Under the pieces are notes generated by a model that saw only the letters and a list, made by a program, of their open reading frames with translations, ran no database searches and was not told where the DNA came from. Shown in pieces: positions 1 to 12,120 of a stretch of 64,000 nucleotides of DNA. Within the stretch, counting starts at the first letter, position 1, and the number at the start of each line of letters is the position of its first letter. Both the position numbers and the translations under genes were made by a program. The DNA comes from Kingdonia uniflora (lineage: Eukaryota > Streptophyta > Magnoliopsida > Ranunculales > Circaeasteraceae), in assembly GCA_014058105.1 (NCBI GenBank), contig JACGCM010002742.1, forward strand, positions 434,001 to 498,000, written 5' to 3'.

Positions 1-5
1 AAACG

Positions 6-676
6 AAACTCTTTAAAATAATCCAACCTCTCAAATGACTTGCCGCCAACAAACCTTCTCAGAATAGCGATCTAAAGCATCTTCGAGGTAAGAAATCGGT
101 TCCAGTTTTAAATTCAAATCGGGATTATAGCGATTCATTCGGTAACAATCCTAGCAAGTTTTCGGTCAAAACAAAACTCTTAAAAATATCCAAACTCTCA
201 AACGTGTTTCAGATAGCGAAGCTTCTACGAATTGTGATATAAAGCATCGGGAAGGTACGAAATCCGTACCGATCAAAAATTCAAACTGGGAGTATATCGA
301 ATCATTTATGAGCATTCCTAGCATTCTTTCCGGTATGAAAAAACTCATAAAAGAGATCGATCCTCTCAAATGAGTTGTAGGTAGCCAAGCTTCTTCGAAT
401 TAATATCTAAAGCAACGGAGAGGTACAAAATCCGCTCTGTTCTAAAATTCAAACCAGGCGTATTATGATTCATTTGGGAACAATCCTAGTATGTTGTCGG
501 GCGATACAAAACTCTTAAAAATGATCTAATCTTACAAACGTGTTACCGGCAGTAAAGCTTCATTTAATTGCGATCTAAAGCAATGAAGAGGTACGAAATC
601 CGTACAGGTCAAAAATTCAAACCGGGACTATTGCAATTCATTTGGTAACTATCAGAGCATGTATTTGGTCGAAGTA
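6..676 (+). repeat. 4-mer HOR A-B-C-D
   Basis: Monomers start at 6 (A), 174 (B), 341 (C) and 509 (D). Bases 1-5 are the tail of the preceding monomer, so the array continues beyond the left edge. D ends with the usual D tail (GTCGAAGT) but is followed by A-type sequence instead of E, so E and F are missing from this copy. Confidence 0.8.
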
Positions 677-1684
677 AATTTCTTAAAAATGATCCATCCT
701 CTTAAACGACTTGCCTCCTAAAAAGCTTCTCTGAATAGCGATCTAAAGCATCTGTGAGGTACAAAATCGGTACCGGTCATAAATTCAAAACGGGATTATA
801 GAAATTCATTTTGTATCAATCCTAGCATTTTTTCGGTCCAAATTAAACTCTTAAAAAATATCCAAACTCTCAAATGAGTTGCATATAGCGAAGCTTCGCC
901 GAATTGCGATATAAATCATCGGCAAGGTTCGAAATCTGTACCGGTCAAAAATTCAAACTGGGAGTATGTCGATTTATTTAGGAGCATTCCTAGTATGTTG
1001 TCAGGCATGATAAAAATCATAAAAGTGATCGATCCTCTCAAATGAGTTGTAGGTGGCCATGCTTCTTCAAATTACTATCTAAAGCAACGGAGAGGTACAA
1101 AATCCGTTCTGTTCTAAAATTCAAACCGTGAGTATTGTGATTCATTTGGGAACAATCCTAGCATGTTGGCAGGAGATACAAAACTCTTAAAAATGATCCA
1201 ATCTCTCAAACGTGTTGTCGGAAGCAAAGCTTCATTTAATTGCGATCTAAAGCAATGAAGAGGTACGAAATCCGTACCGGTCAAAAATTCAAACCGGGAG
1301 TATTGCAATTCATTTTGTAACTATCTGAGCATATATTTGGTCGAAGTGAATTTCTTAGAAATGATCCAACATCTCAAACGACTTGCCGGTAGCCAAGGTT
1401 CTCAGAATTGTCATATAAAGCATCGGAGAGGTACAAAATTCGTACCGTTCAAAAATTCAAACCTTGTGTATTGCGATTCATTTGGTAACTGTCCTAGCAT
1501 GGATTTTTTCAAAACAAAACTCTTAAAAATGATCCAACCTATCGAACGACTTGCCGGTAGCATAGCTTCTCTGAATAGCGATCTAAAGCATCGGAGAGGT
1601 ACAAAATCTATACTGCTCATAAGTCCAAACCGGGAGCATTACGATTAATTTGGTAACTATCTTAGCATGTATTTGGTCAAAACG
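677..1684 (+). repeat. 6-mer HOR A-B-C-D-E-F, first monomer an E/A hybrid
   Basis: Starts: 677 (A), 845 (B), 1013 (C), 1181 (D), 1349 (E), 1517 (F). The first monomer opens like E (AATTTCTTAAAAATGATCC) and turns into A by its CATCTGTGAGG and GGGATTATAG segments. This explains how it can follow a D monomer. The E at 1349 carries the same AATTTCTT variant, later seen at 28,150, 29,891 and 39,686. Confidence 0.8.
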
Positions 1685-2315
1685 AAACTCTTTTATGTTA
1701 TCCAATCTCACAAGCATCTGTGTGGTGCGAAATCTGTACCGGTCATAAATTCAAGACGGAATAATAGCGATTCATTTGGAAAATATCTTATCATGTTTTC
1801 GGTCTAAACGAAACTCTTAAAAAATATCTAAACTCTAAAACGTGTTGCTGGTAGCGAAACTTCTCCGAATTGCGATATAAAGCATCAGGAAGGTACGAAA
1901 TCCGTACCGATCAAAAATTGAACCCGGGTGTATATCGATTCAGTTAGAAGCATTCCTAGCATGTTGTCGGGCATCACAAATCTCATAAAAGCGATCGAAC
2001 CTCTCAAATGTGTTGTCGGTAGCCATGCATCTTTGAATTACTATCTGAAGAAACGGAGAGGTACCAAATTCGTTATGTTAGAAAATTCAACTCGGGTGTA
2101 TTGCAATTCATTTGGGTACAATCCTAGAATATTTGGTCGAAATGAAACACTTAAAAATGATCCAAACTCTCTAACAACTTTCCGGCAGCCAAGCGTCTCT
2201 GAATAACGATTTAAAGCATCGGAGATGTACGACGAAATCCGAATCGGTCAAAAGTTCAAACCGGGAATATTGCGATTCATTTGTTAACTAATCTTGCATG
2301 TATTTAGTCGAAACG
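1685..2315 (+). repeat. 4-mer HOR A-B-C-G with a shortened A
   Basis: Starts: 1685 (A), 1811 (B), 1979 (C), 2145 (G). The A monomer is only 126 bp. About 42 bp are missing between its CCAATCTCA segment and the AAGCATCTGTG segment, which removes the TTGCCGCCAGCAAAGC region. C ends in GAATATTTGGTCG, the variant tail that leads into G rather than D, as in other A-B-C-G units. Confidence 0.8.
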
Positions 2316-2734
2316 TAACTCTTTAAAATGATCCAACCACTCAAACGACATGTAGTCAGCAAAGCTTCTTTGAATAGCGATCTAAAGCATCTGCGAGGTA
2401 CGAATTCGATACCGGTCACAAATTCAAGCCGGGATTATAGCGATTAATTTTGTAACAATCCTAGCATGTTTTCGGCCTTAACAAAACTCTTATAAAATAT
2501 CCCAACTCTCAAACGAGTTGCTGGTAGCGAAGCATCTCCGTATTGCGATCTAAAGCATCGGGAAGGTACAAAATCCGTACCGGACAAAAATTCATTCTGG
2601 GAGTATTTTGATTCATTTAGGAGCATTCCAAACATCTTGTCAGGCATGAAAAAATTTATTAAAGCGACCGATCCGCTCAAATGAGTTGACGGTAGCAAAG
2701 TTTTTTCGAATTACAATCTAATGCACCGGAGAAT

Positions 2735-2880
2735 ATTTAAATTGAAACTGGGAGTATTCATTCTGGGACCGGTATCGAATTCGTGACCGTTATCGAATTT
2801 GTGACCGGATTTTGCTGACTACAATCAAAAGCACCGGAGAGTATTCATTCTGGGAGTATTTAAATTCAAACCGGGAGTAT
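2735..2880 (+). repeat. Scrambled duplication and insertion inside a C monomer
   Basis: Normal C sequence stops after GCACCGGAGA near 2732. Two diverged copies of a stretch resembling GTATTTAAATTCAAACCGGG follow (near 2735 and 2857). There are two copies of AGTATTCATTCTGGGA (near 2753 and 2840), and the C segment TACAATC...GCACCGGAGAG recurs 108 bases downstream (2712 and 2820). Between them, at 2768-2803, lie two tandem 18-bp units (ACCGGTATCGAATTCGTG and ACCGTTATCGAATTTGTG) with no obvious match elsewhere in the array. This looks like serial template switching at short homologies. It is the longest stretch here that the monomer consensus does not explain. Confidence 0.75.
2768..2803 (+). 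repeat. 18-bp tandem repeat, two units
   Basis: Units at 2768-2785 and 2786-2803 differ at two positions. A third partial start (ACCGG) follows at 2804. The ACCGG ends resemble the GTACCGG core of the satellite. The TCGAATTCGTG part is not part of any monomer type I defined. Confidence 0.8.
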
Positions 2881-3091
2881 TGCGATTCATTTGGGAACAA
2901 TCCAAGAATATTTGGTCGAAAAAAAACTCATAAGAAGGATCCAAACTCTCAAACGACTTGCCGGTAGCCATGCATCTCTGAATAGCGATTTAAAGCATCA
3001 GAGAAGTACGAAATCTGTACCGGTCAAAAGTTCAAACCGGGAGTATTGCGATTCATTTAGTAACTCTCCTTGCATGTATTTGGTCAAAACG

Positions 3092-4430
3092 AAGCACTTT
3101 AAAATGATATAGCCTCTCAAACGACTTGCCGCAAGCAAAACTTCTCTGAATAGCGATCTAAAGCATCTTTGAGGAACGAAATCGCTACCGGTCATAAATT
3201 CAAATCGGGATTATTGCAATTAATTTTGTAGCAATCCTAGTACAATTTCGGTCTAAACAAAACTCTTCAAAAATATTTAAACTCTCAGACGAGTTGCTGG
3301 TAGCAAAGCATCTCAAAATTGCAATCAAAAGCATCGGGAAGGTACGAAATTCGTACCGGTCAAAAATTTAAATTGGGAGTATTTCAATTCATTTAGAAGC
3401 ATTCCTAACATGCTGTCAGGCATGAGAAAACTCATAAAAGAGATCGATCCTCTTAAATGAGTTGCCGGTACCCAAGCTTCATCGAATTACTATCTAAAGC
3501 ATCGGAGGGGTACATAAACAATTGAGTTCTTAAATTTAAACCGGGAGTATTGCGATTCATTTGGGAACAATTCTAGCATATTTTGTCGAAACGAGACTCA
3601 TTAAAATGATCCAAACTCTCAAACGACTTGCCGGTAGCCAAGCGTTTATGAATAGCAATTTAAAGCATCGGAGAGGTACAAAATCTGAACTGGTCTAATG
3701 TTCAAACCGAGAGTATTGCGAATAATTTGAGAACTATCCTTGCATGTATTTGGTCGAAACCTAACTCTTTAAAATGATCCGACCTCTCAAACGACTTGTC
3801 GCCAGCAAAGCTTCTTTGAATAGCGATCTAAAGCGTCTATGAGGTTCGATATCGGTACCGGTCTTAAATTCAAACCGGGATTATAGCGATTAATTTGTAA
3901 CAATCCTAGCATGTTTCCGGTCTAAACGAAACTCTTAAAAAATGTCCAAACTCACAAACGAGTTGCTGGTATGGAAGCATCTCCGAATTGCGATCTAAAG
4001 CATCGGGAAGGTACAAAATCCGTACCAGTCAAAAATTCAAACTAAGTGTATTTCAATTCATTTAGGAGCATTCCTAACATGTTGTCAGGCATGAAATAAC
4101 ACATAAATGAGATCGACACTCTCAAATGCTTTGCCGATAACCAAGCTTCATCGAATCACAATCTAAAGCACCGGAGGGGTACATAATCTGTCAAGTTCTA
4201 AAATTCAGACCGGGAGTATTGCAATTCATTTGGGAACAATCCTAGAATATTTGGTCAAAACAAAACTCATAAAAACGATCCAAACTCTCATACGACTTGC
4301 CGGTAGCCAAGATTATCTGAATATCGATTTAAAGCATCGGAGATATACGTAATCCGTACCAGTCAAAAGTTCAAACCGGGAGTATTGAGATTCATTTGGT
4401 AACTATCCTAGCATGCCTTAGGTCTTAATG
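3092..4430 (+). repeat. Two 4-mer HORs A-B-C-G, the second ending in a G/A hybrid
   Basis: Starts: 3092 (A), 3260 (B), 3428 (C), 3594 (G), then 3762 (A), 3929 (B), 4097 (C), 4263 (G). The last G changes in its 3' third to an A-like tail (GCATGCCTTAGGTCT) and is followed directly by B, so the next unit lacks a separate A. The same G/A fusion recurs at 6,927. Confidence 0.8.
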
Positions 4431-5421
4431 AAACTCTTAAAAAATATATAAACTCTCAAACGAGTTGCTTGGTAGCGAAACTTCTCCTATTTGCGGTAAA
4501 ATGCATCGGGAAGGTACGAAATCCGTACCGGGTGTATATCGATTCATTTTTAAGCATTCCATGTATGTTGTCAAGCATGAAAAAACTCTTAAAAGCAATT
4601 AAGCTTCTCAAATTAGTTGCCGGTAACCAAGCTTCACCGAATTTCTATCTAAAGCACCGGAGAGGTACAAAATCCACTATGTTCTAAAACTCAAACCGGG
4701 AGTATTGCGATTCATTTGGGAACAATCCTAGCAAATTGTCGGGCGATAAGGGACTCTTATAAATGATCCAATCTTTCAAACCTATTACCGGTAACAAAGT
4801 TTCATGGAATTGGGATCTAAAGAATCGGAGTGGTACGAAATCCGTACCGGTCCAAAATTTAAACAGTGAGTATTGCGATTAATTTGGTAACTATCCGAGC
4901 ATATATTTGGTGGATGGGAAACTCTTAAAAATTATCCAACCTCTCACACTACTTGCCAGTAGGCAAGCACTTCAGAATGGTAATCAAATGCATCGGGGAG
5001 GTACAAAATCTGTACTGGTCAAAAATTCAAACCTGGAGAATTGCGATTCATTTGGTAACTATCCTAGAATGTCTTCTTTTGAAACGAACTCTTAAAAAAG
5101 GTCAAACCTATAGAACGACTTGCCGGTAGCCAAGCTTCTCAAAATTGTAATTTATAGAATCGGAGAGGTACAAAATTCGTACCGTTCATAAATTCAAACC
5201 TAGAGTATTGCGATTCATTTGGTAACTATTCTAGCATGGATTTTTTCGAAACAAAGCTCTTAAAAATGATCCAACCTATCGAACGACTTGCCGGTAGCCA
5301 ATCTTCTCTGAATAGTGATCTAAAGCATTGTAGAGGTACAAAATCCATACCGGTCAGAAGTTCAAACCGGGAGTATTGCCATTCATTTGATAACAATCTT
5401 TGCATGTATTTTGTCGAAACA
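4431..5421 (+). repeat. 6-monomer block B-C-D-E-E/F-F
   Basis: Starts: 4431 (B), 4583 (C), 4751 (D), 4919 (E), 5086 (E/F hybrid), 5254 (F). B is 152 bp: about 17 bp are lost where GTACCGG joins directly to GTGTATATCG. The monomer at 5086 begins F-like (CCTATAGAACGACTTGCC) and continues E-like (TCAAAATTGTAATTTATAG). The block is repeated in diverged form at 7,095-8,100, including the E/F hybrid. Confidence 0.75.
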
Positions 5422-6426
5422 AAACTCTTTAAAATAATCGAACCTCTCAAACGACTTGCCGCCAGCAAAGTTTCTCTTAATAGCTATCTTAAGCATTTGC
5501 GAGGTACGAAATCGGCATCGGTCATAAATTCAAACCGGGATTATAGCGATTCATTTGGTAACAATCCTAGCATGTTTTTGGTCTAAACGAAACTCTTAAA
5601 ATATATCTAAACTCTCAAACGAGTTGCTGGTAGCGAAACTTCATCGAATTACGATATAAAACACCGGGAAGGTACGAAATCCATACCGGTCAAATATTCA
5701 AACCGGGTGTATATCGATTCATTTAGAAGAATTCCTAGCATGTTGTCAAGCATGAAAAATCTCATAAAAGCGATCGAACCTCTCAAATGAGTTGTCGGTA
5801 GCAAAGCTTCTCCGAATTACTATCTAAAGCACGGGTGAGGTACAAAATCTATTCAGTTCTAAAACACAAACCGGGAGTATTGCGATTCATTTGGGAACAA
5901 TCCTAACATGTTTTCGGGCGATACAAAACTCTTAAAAATGATCCAATCTCTCAAATATGTTGCCGGTAGCAAAGCTTCATCGAATTGCGATCTAAAGCAT
6001 CGGAGATTTTGAAATTTGTACCGGTCAAAAATTTAAGCCGGGAGTATTTGAATTCATTTAGGAGCATTCCTATCATGTTGTCAGGCATGAGAATACTCAT
6101 AAAAGAGATCGATCCTCTCAAATGAGTTGCCGGAAGACAAGTTTCATCGAATTACTATCTAAAGCATCGGAGAGGTACATAAACCGTTGAGTTATAAAAT
6201 TCAAACCGGGTGTATTGCGATTCATTTGGGAACAATCCTAGCATATTTGGTCGAAACAAGACTCAAAAAAATAAACCAATCTCTCAAACGACTTGCCGGT
6301 AGCCATGCGTTTCTGAATATCAATTTAAAGCATCGGAGAGGTACGAAATTCGAACCGGCCTAAAGTTCAAACCGAGAGTATTGCGAATCATTTGGGAACT
6401 ATCCTTGCACATATTTGGTCAAAACC
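5422..6426 (+). repeat. 6-monomer block A-B-C-D/B-C-G
   Basis: Starts: 5422 (A), 5590 (B), 5758 (C), 5926 (D/B hybrid), 6093 (C), 6259 (G). The monomer at 5926 is D-like at its start (CAATCTCTCAAATATGTTGC) and B-like at its end (TTTAGGAGCATTCC, GTTGTCAGGCATG), so C follows a second time. It also carries GAGATTTTGAAATTTG in place of the usual GAGAGGTACGAAATC. Confidence 0.75.
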
Positions 6427-7094
6427 TAACTCTTTAAAATGATCTAACCTCTCATACGTCTTGTCGCCAGCAAAGCTTCTCTGAATAGCGATCTAAAGCA
6501 TCTGTGAGGTTCGATATCGGTACCAGTCACTAATTCAATCTGGGATTATAGCGATTAATCTTGTAACAATCCTAACATGTTTCCGGTCTAAGCGAAACTC
6601 TTAAAAAATATCCAAACACTCAAACGAGATGCTGGCAGCGAAGCATCTCCAAATTGCGATCAAAAGCATCGGGAAGGTACGAAATCCGTACCGGTCAAAA
6701 ATTTAAATTGGGAGTATTTCAATTAATTTAGGAGCATTCCAAACATGTTGTCGGGCATGAAAAACTCATTAAAGCGATCGATCCTCTCAAATGAGTTGCC
6801 AGTAGCAAAGCTTCTTTGAATAACAATCTAAAGCATCGGGGAGGCACAAAATCCGTTTGTTATAATATTCAGACCGAGAGTATTGCAATTCATTTGGGAA
6901 CAATCTTAGAATATTTGGTCGAAACGAAACTCATAAAAACGATCCAAACTCTCATACGACTTGCCGGTAGCCAAGCTTCTCTGAATAGCGATTTAAAGCA
7001 TCGAAAAGGTACGAAATCTGTACCGGTCAAAAGTTCCAACCGGGAGTATTGCGATTCATTTGGTAACAATCCTAGAATGCCTTCGGTCTAAACG
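6427..7094 (+). repeat. 4-mer HOR A-B-C-G/A
   Basis: Starts: 6427 (A), 6595 (B), 6762 (C), 6927 (G with A-type tail). As at 4,263, the hybrid 3' end (AACAATCCTAGAATGCCTTC) leads straight into B. Confidence 0.75.
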
Positions 7095-8100
7095 AAACTC
7101 TTAAAAAATATCTGAACTCTCAAACGAGTTGTTGGTAGCGAAACTTCTCCAATTTGTGATATAATGCATCAGGAAGGTACGAAATCCGTACCGGTCAAAA
7201 ATTCAAAACGGGTGAACATCGATTCATTTTTAAGCATTCTTTGTATGTGGTCAAGCATGAAAATTTCATAAAAACGATCGAACCCCTCAAATGTGTTGCC
7301 GGTAGCCAAGCTTCACCGAATTTCTATCTAAAGAACTGAAGAAGTACAAAATCTACTATGTTCTAAAACTCAAACGGGGAGTATTGCGATTCATTTGGGA
7401 TCAATCCTAGCGTGTTGTCGGGCAATACAAAACCCCTAAAAATGATCCAATCTTTCAAACGTGCTGCCGGTAGCAAAGCTTCACGGAATTGCGATCTGAA
7501 GAATCTGAGAGGTACAAAATCTGTACATGTCAAAAATTTAAACCAGGAGCATTGCGATTCATTTGGTAACTATCCGAGCATGTATTGGGTGGAAGAGAAA
7601 CTCTTATAAATTATCCAACCTCCCACACTAGTTGCCGATAGGCAAGCATCTCAGTATTGTAATCTAAAGCATCAGAGAGGTACAAAATCGGTACTGGTCA
7701 AAAATTCAAACCTGGAGAATTGCGATTCATTTGGTAACTATCCTAGCATCGCTTTTCTCGAAACAAACTCTTAAAGGCGATCCAACCTATAGAACGACTT
7801 GCTGATAGCCAAGCTTCTCAGAAATATATTCTAAAGCATCGGAGAGGTACAAAATCCGTACCGTTCAAAAATTCAAGCCTGAAGTATTGCGATTCATTTG
7901 GTAACTATCCTAACATGGATTTTTTCGAAACAGAACTCTTAAAAATGATCCAACCTATCGAATGACTTGCCGGTAGCCAAGCTTCTCAGAATAGTGATCT
8001 AAAGCATCGTAGAGGTACAAAATTTGTACCGGTCAGAAGTTCAAACCGGCAGTATTGCGATTCATTTGATAACTATCTATGCATTTATTTGGTCGAAACG
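7095..8100 (+). repeat. 6-monomer block B-C-D-E-E/F-F, second copy
   Basis: Starts: 7095 (B), 7262 (C), 7430 (D), 7598 (E), 7765 (E/F), 7933 (F). It shares with 4,431-5,421 the B variant TTTTTAAGCATTC, the C variant CTTCACCGAATTTCTATC, the D variant GATCCAATCTTTCAAAC and the E variant with CTCACACTA-like and AGGCAAGCA segments. These shared variants show common descent over a unit of about 2.66 kb (4,263 to 6,927). Confidence 0.75.
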
Positions 8101-9107
8101 AAACTCTTTAAAATGATAGAACCTCTCAAACGACTTGCCGCCAGCAAAGCTTCTCTTAATAGCTATCTATAGCATTTGTAAGGTGCAAAATCGGTACAGG
8201 TCATAAATTCAAACCGGGATTATAGCGATTCATTTGGTACCAATCCTAGTATGTTTTTGGTCTAAACAAAACTCTTAAAATATATCCAAACTCTCAAACG
8301 AGTTGCTGATAGTGAAACTTCTTCGAATTGCGATATAAAGCATCGGGAAGGTACGAAATTCATACCGGTCAAATATTCAAACCGGGTGTATATCGATTCA
8401 TTTAGAAGAATTCCTAGCATGTTGTCAGGCATGACAAATCTCATAAAAGCGATTGATCCTCTCAAATGAGTTGTTGGTAGCCAAGCTTCTCCGAATTACT
8501 ATCTAAAACACTTGTGAGGTACAAAATCCATTCAGTTCTAAAACACAAACCGGGAGTATTACGATTAATTTGGGAACAATCCTAGCATGTTTTCGGGCAA
8601 TACAAAACTCTTAAAAATGATCCAATCTCTCAAATGTGTTGCCAGTAGCAAAATTTCACCGAATTGCAATTTAAAGCATCGGAGATTACGAAATCTGTAC
8701 CGGTCAAAAATTCAAGCCTGGAGTATTGCGATTCATTTGGTAACTATCCGAGCATGTATTTGGTCGAAGTGAAACTCATATAAATGATCCAACCTCTGAA
8801 ACGACTTGCCGATAGCAAAGCTTTTTTGAATAACGATCTAAAGCATCGTAGAGGTACGAAATCAGTACCGGTCAAAAATTCTTGCCCGGAGTATTGCGAT
8901 TCATTTGGTAACAATCATGGCTTATTGAGAGTCAAAACAAAACGCTTAAAAATGTTACAAACTCTCAAACGACTTGCCGGTAGCCAAGCGTCTCTGAATA
9001 ACAATTTATAGCATCGAAAAGGTACGAAATCCGAACCAGTCTAAAGTTCAAACCGAGAGTATTGCGAATAATTTGGTAACTATCCTTGCATGTATTTGGC
9101 TGAGACG
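8101..9107 (+). repeat. 6-monomer block A-B-C-D-K-G
   Basis: Starts: 8101 (A), 8269 (B), 8437 (C), 8605 (D), 8772 (K-like), 8940 (G). The monomer at 8772 ends in TTATTGAGAGTCAAAAC, the K tail normally found in 8-mers, but is followed by G instead of I. It is the only K-like tail in the left 20 kb and marks recombination between 8-mer and 4-mer repeats. Confidence 0.7.
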
Positions 9108-11113
9108 TAACTCTTTAAAATTATCCAACCACTCAAACGACTTGTCGCCAGCAAATATTCTCTGAATAGCGATCTAAAGCATCTAAGAGGTACGAAATCG
9201 GTACCGGTCATAAATTCAAACTGGGAATATAGCGATTCATTTGTAACAATCCTAGCATGTTTCCGGTCTAAACGAAACTCTTAAAAAATGTCCAAACTCA
9301 CAAACGAGTTGCTGGTATGGAAGCATCTCCGAATTGCGATCTAAAGCATCGGGAAGGTACGAAATCCGTACCGGTCAAAAATTCAAGCTAAGTGTATTTC
9401 AATTCATTTAGGAGCATTCCTAATATGTTGTCAGGCATGAAATAACACATAAATAAGATCGACACTCTCAAATGAGTTGCCGGTAACCAAGCTTCATCGA
9501 ATCACAATCTAAAGCACCGGAGGGGTACATAATCTGTCAAGTTCAAAAATTCAAACCAGGAGTATTGCGATTCATTTGGGAACAATCGCAGAATATTTGG
9601 TCAAAACGAAACACTTAAAAATGTTTCAAACTCTCAAACGACTAGCCGGTAGCGAAGCGTCTCTGAATAGCAATTTATAGCATCGGAGAGGTACAAAATC
9701 CAAACCGGTCTAAAGTTCAAACCGAGAGTATTGCGAATCATTTGGTAACTATTCTTGCATGTATTTGGTCGAAACCTAACTCTTTAAAATGATCCAACCT
9801 CTTAAACGACTTGTCGCCGGAAAAACTTCTCTGAATAGCGATCTAAAGCATCTGTGAGGTACGAAATCGGTACCGGTCATGAATTAAAACCGGGATTATA
9901 GCGATTAATATTGTAGCAATCCTAGCATGTTTCCGGTCTAAATGAAACTCTTAAAAAATATCCAAACTCACAAATGAGTTGTTGGTAGGGAAGCATCTCC
10001 GAATTGCGATCAAAGCATCGGAAAGGTACGAAATCCGCAGTGGTCAAAAATTCAAACTGGGTGTATTTCAATTAATTTAGGAGCATTCCTCACATGTTGT
10101 CAGGCATGAAAAAACTTATAGAAGAGATGGATCCTCTCAAATGAGTTGTCGGTAACCAAGCTTCATCGAATTAAAATCTAAAGCACCGGAGAGGTACATA
10201 ATCTGTTCAGTTCTTAAATTCAAGCCGGGAATATTGCGATTAATTTGAGAATAATCGCAGAATATTTGGTCAAAATGAAACACTTAAAAATGTTACAAAC
10301 TCTCAAACGACTTGCCCGTAGCCAAGCGTATCTAAATAGCAATTTATAGCATCGGAGAGGTACGAAATCCGAACCGGTCTAAAGTTCAAACCGAGAGTAT
10401 TGCGAATAATTTGGTAACTATCCTTGCATGTATTTGGTTGAGACGTAACTCTTTAAAATTATCCAGCCACTCAAACGACTTGTCGCCAACAAATCTTCTC
10501 TGAATAACGACCTAAAGCATCTAAGAGGTACGAAATCGGTACCGGTCATAAATTCAAACCGGGATTATAGAGATTAATTTGTAAGAATCCTAGCATGTTT
10601 TCGGTCTAAACGAAACTCTTAAAAAATATCCCAACTCACAAACGAGTTGCTGGTAGCGATGCATCTGCGAAATGCGATCTAAAGCATCAGGAAGTTACGA
10701 AATCCGTACCGGTCTAAAATTCAATCTGGGAGTATTTCGATTCATTTAGGAGCATTCCAAACATGTTGTCAGGCATGAAAGAACTTATTAAACCGATCAA
10801 TCCACTCAAATGAGTTACCGGTAGCAATGCTTCTTCGAATTACAATCTAAAGCACCGGTGAGGTACAAAATCCGTTTTTTTCTAAAATTTAAACCGGGAG
10901 TATTGCGATTCATTTAGGAAAATCCGAGAATATTTTGTCAAAACGAAACTCATAAAAACGATCCAAACTCTCAAACGACTTGTCGGTAGCTATGCTTCTC
11001 TGAATAGGGATTTAAAATATCGGAGAGATACGAAATCCGTATCGGTCAAAAGTTTAAACCGGGAGTATTTCGATTCATTTGGTAACTATACTTGCATGTA
11101 TTTGTTTGAAACC
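9108..11113 (+). repeat. Three tandem 4-mer HORs A-B-C-G
   Basis: Starts: 9108, 9275, 9443, 9609; 9777, 9945, 10112, 10278; 10446, 10613, 10781, 10946. G monomers at 8940, 9609 and 10278 share an opening variant (AAAATGTT followed by CAAAC) and the GAACCGGTCTAAAGTTC segment. They therefore derive from one another by tandem duplication of a unit of about 669 bp. The G at 10946 belongs to another lineage (AAAATATCGGAGAGATACG). Confidence 0.8.
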
Positions 11114-12120
11114 AAACTCTTTAAAATGATCTAACCCCTCAAATGACCTGCCGCCTGCAAAGCTTCTCTGAATTACGATCTAAAGCATCTGCGGGGTACG
11201 AAATCGGTACCGGTCATAAATTCAAGCCGGGATTATAGCGATTCATTTGGTAACAATCTTAGCATGTCTTAGGACTAAACAAAACTCTTAAAAAATATCT
11301 ATACTCTCAAACGAGTTGCTGGTAGCCAAACTTCTCCTAATTGCGATGTAAAGCATCGGGAAAGTACAAAATCCGTACCGGTCAAAAATTAAAACCGGTT
11401 GTGTATCGATTCATTTAGAAGCATTCTTAGTTTGCTGTCAGGCATGACAAAACTCATAAAAATGATCAAATCTCTCAAATGAGTTGCCGGTAGCCAAGCT
11501 TCTCCGAATTACTATCTAAAACATCGGAGAGATACAAAATCTACTATGTTCTAAAACTCAAACCGGGAGTATTGCGATTCATTTAGGAACAATCCCAGCA
11601 TGTTGTCGGGTGATATAAAACTCTTAAAAATGATCCAATCTTTCAAACGTGTTGTCGGCAGAAAAGCTTCACCGAATTGCGATCTAAAGAATCGAAGAGG
11701 TACGAAATCTGTACCGTTCAAAAATTCAAACCGGTCGTATTGCGATTCATTTGGTAACTATCCGAGCATGTATTTGGTCGAAGTGAAACTCTTAAAAATT
11801 ATCCAACCTCTCAAATAATTTGTCGGTAGGCAAGAATCTCATAATTATAATCTAAAGCATCGGAGAGGTATAAAATCCGTACCGGTCCAAAATTCAAACC
11901 TGGCGTATCGCAATTCATTTGATAACTATCCAAGCATGGATTTTTTTGAAACGAACTCTTTTTAATGATCCGACCTATAGGATGACTTTCCGGTAGCCAA
12001 GCTTCCCTGTATAGCGATCTAAAGCATTGGAGAGGTACAACATCCGTACCGGTCAGAAGTTCAAACCAAGAGTATTGGGATTCATTTAGTAACTATCCTA
12101 GGATGAATTTGGTCGAAGCG
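11114..12120 (+). repeat. 6-mer HOR A-B-C-D-E-F with a J-type F tail
   Basis: Starts: 11114 (A), 11282 (B), 11450 (C), 11618 (D), 11786 (E), 11953 (F). A ends with CATGTCTTAGGAC instead of CATGTTTTCGGTC, a marker shared with 13,461 and 20,898. F ends GGATGAATTTGGTCG, like J, and is followed by A2 rather than A. This is the same F-to-A2 junction that dominates 44-59 kb. Confidence 0.8.

Larger units (their letters stand above)
2316..3091 (+). repeat. 4-mer HOR A-B-C-G carrying a scrambled insertion in C
   Basis: Starts: 2316 (A), 2484 (B), 2652 (C), 2924 (G). C spans 272 bp instead of 168 because of a net gain of about 104 bp, annotated separately. A, B and G are ordinary. Confidence 0.8.

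Noticed and set aside
2735..2880. Possible transposable element fragment or solo LTR
   Set aside because: No terminal repeats, target-site duplication or coding remnants. Most of it is duplicated satellite, and only the 18-bp units are unexplained.
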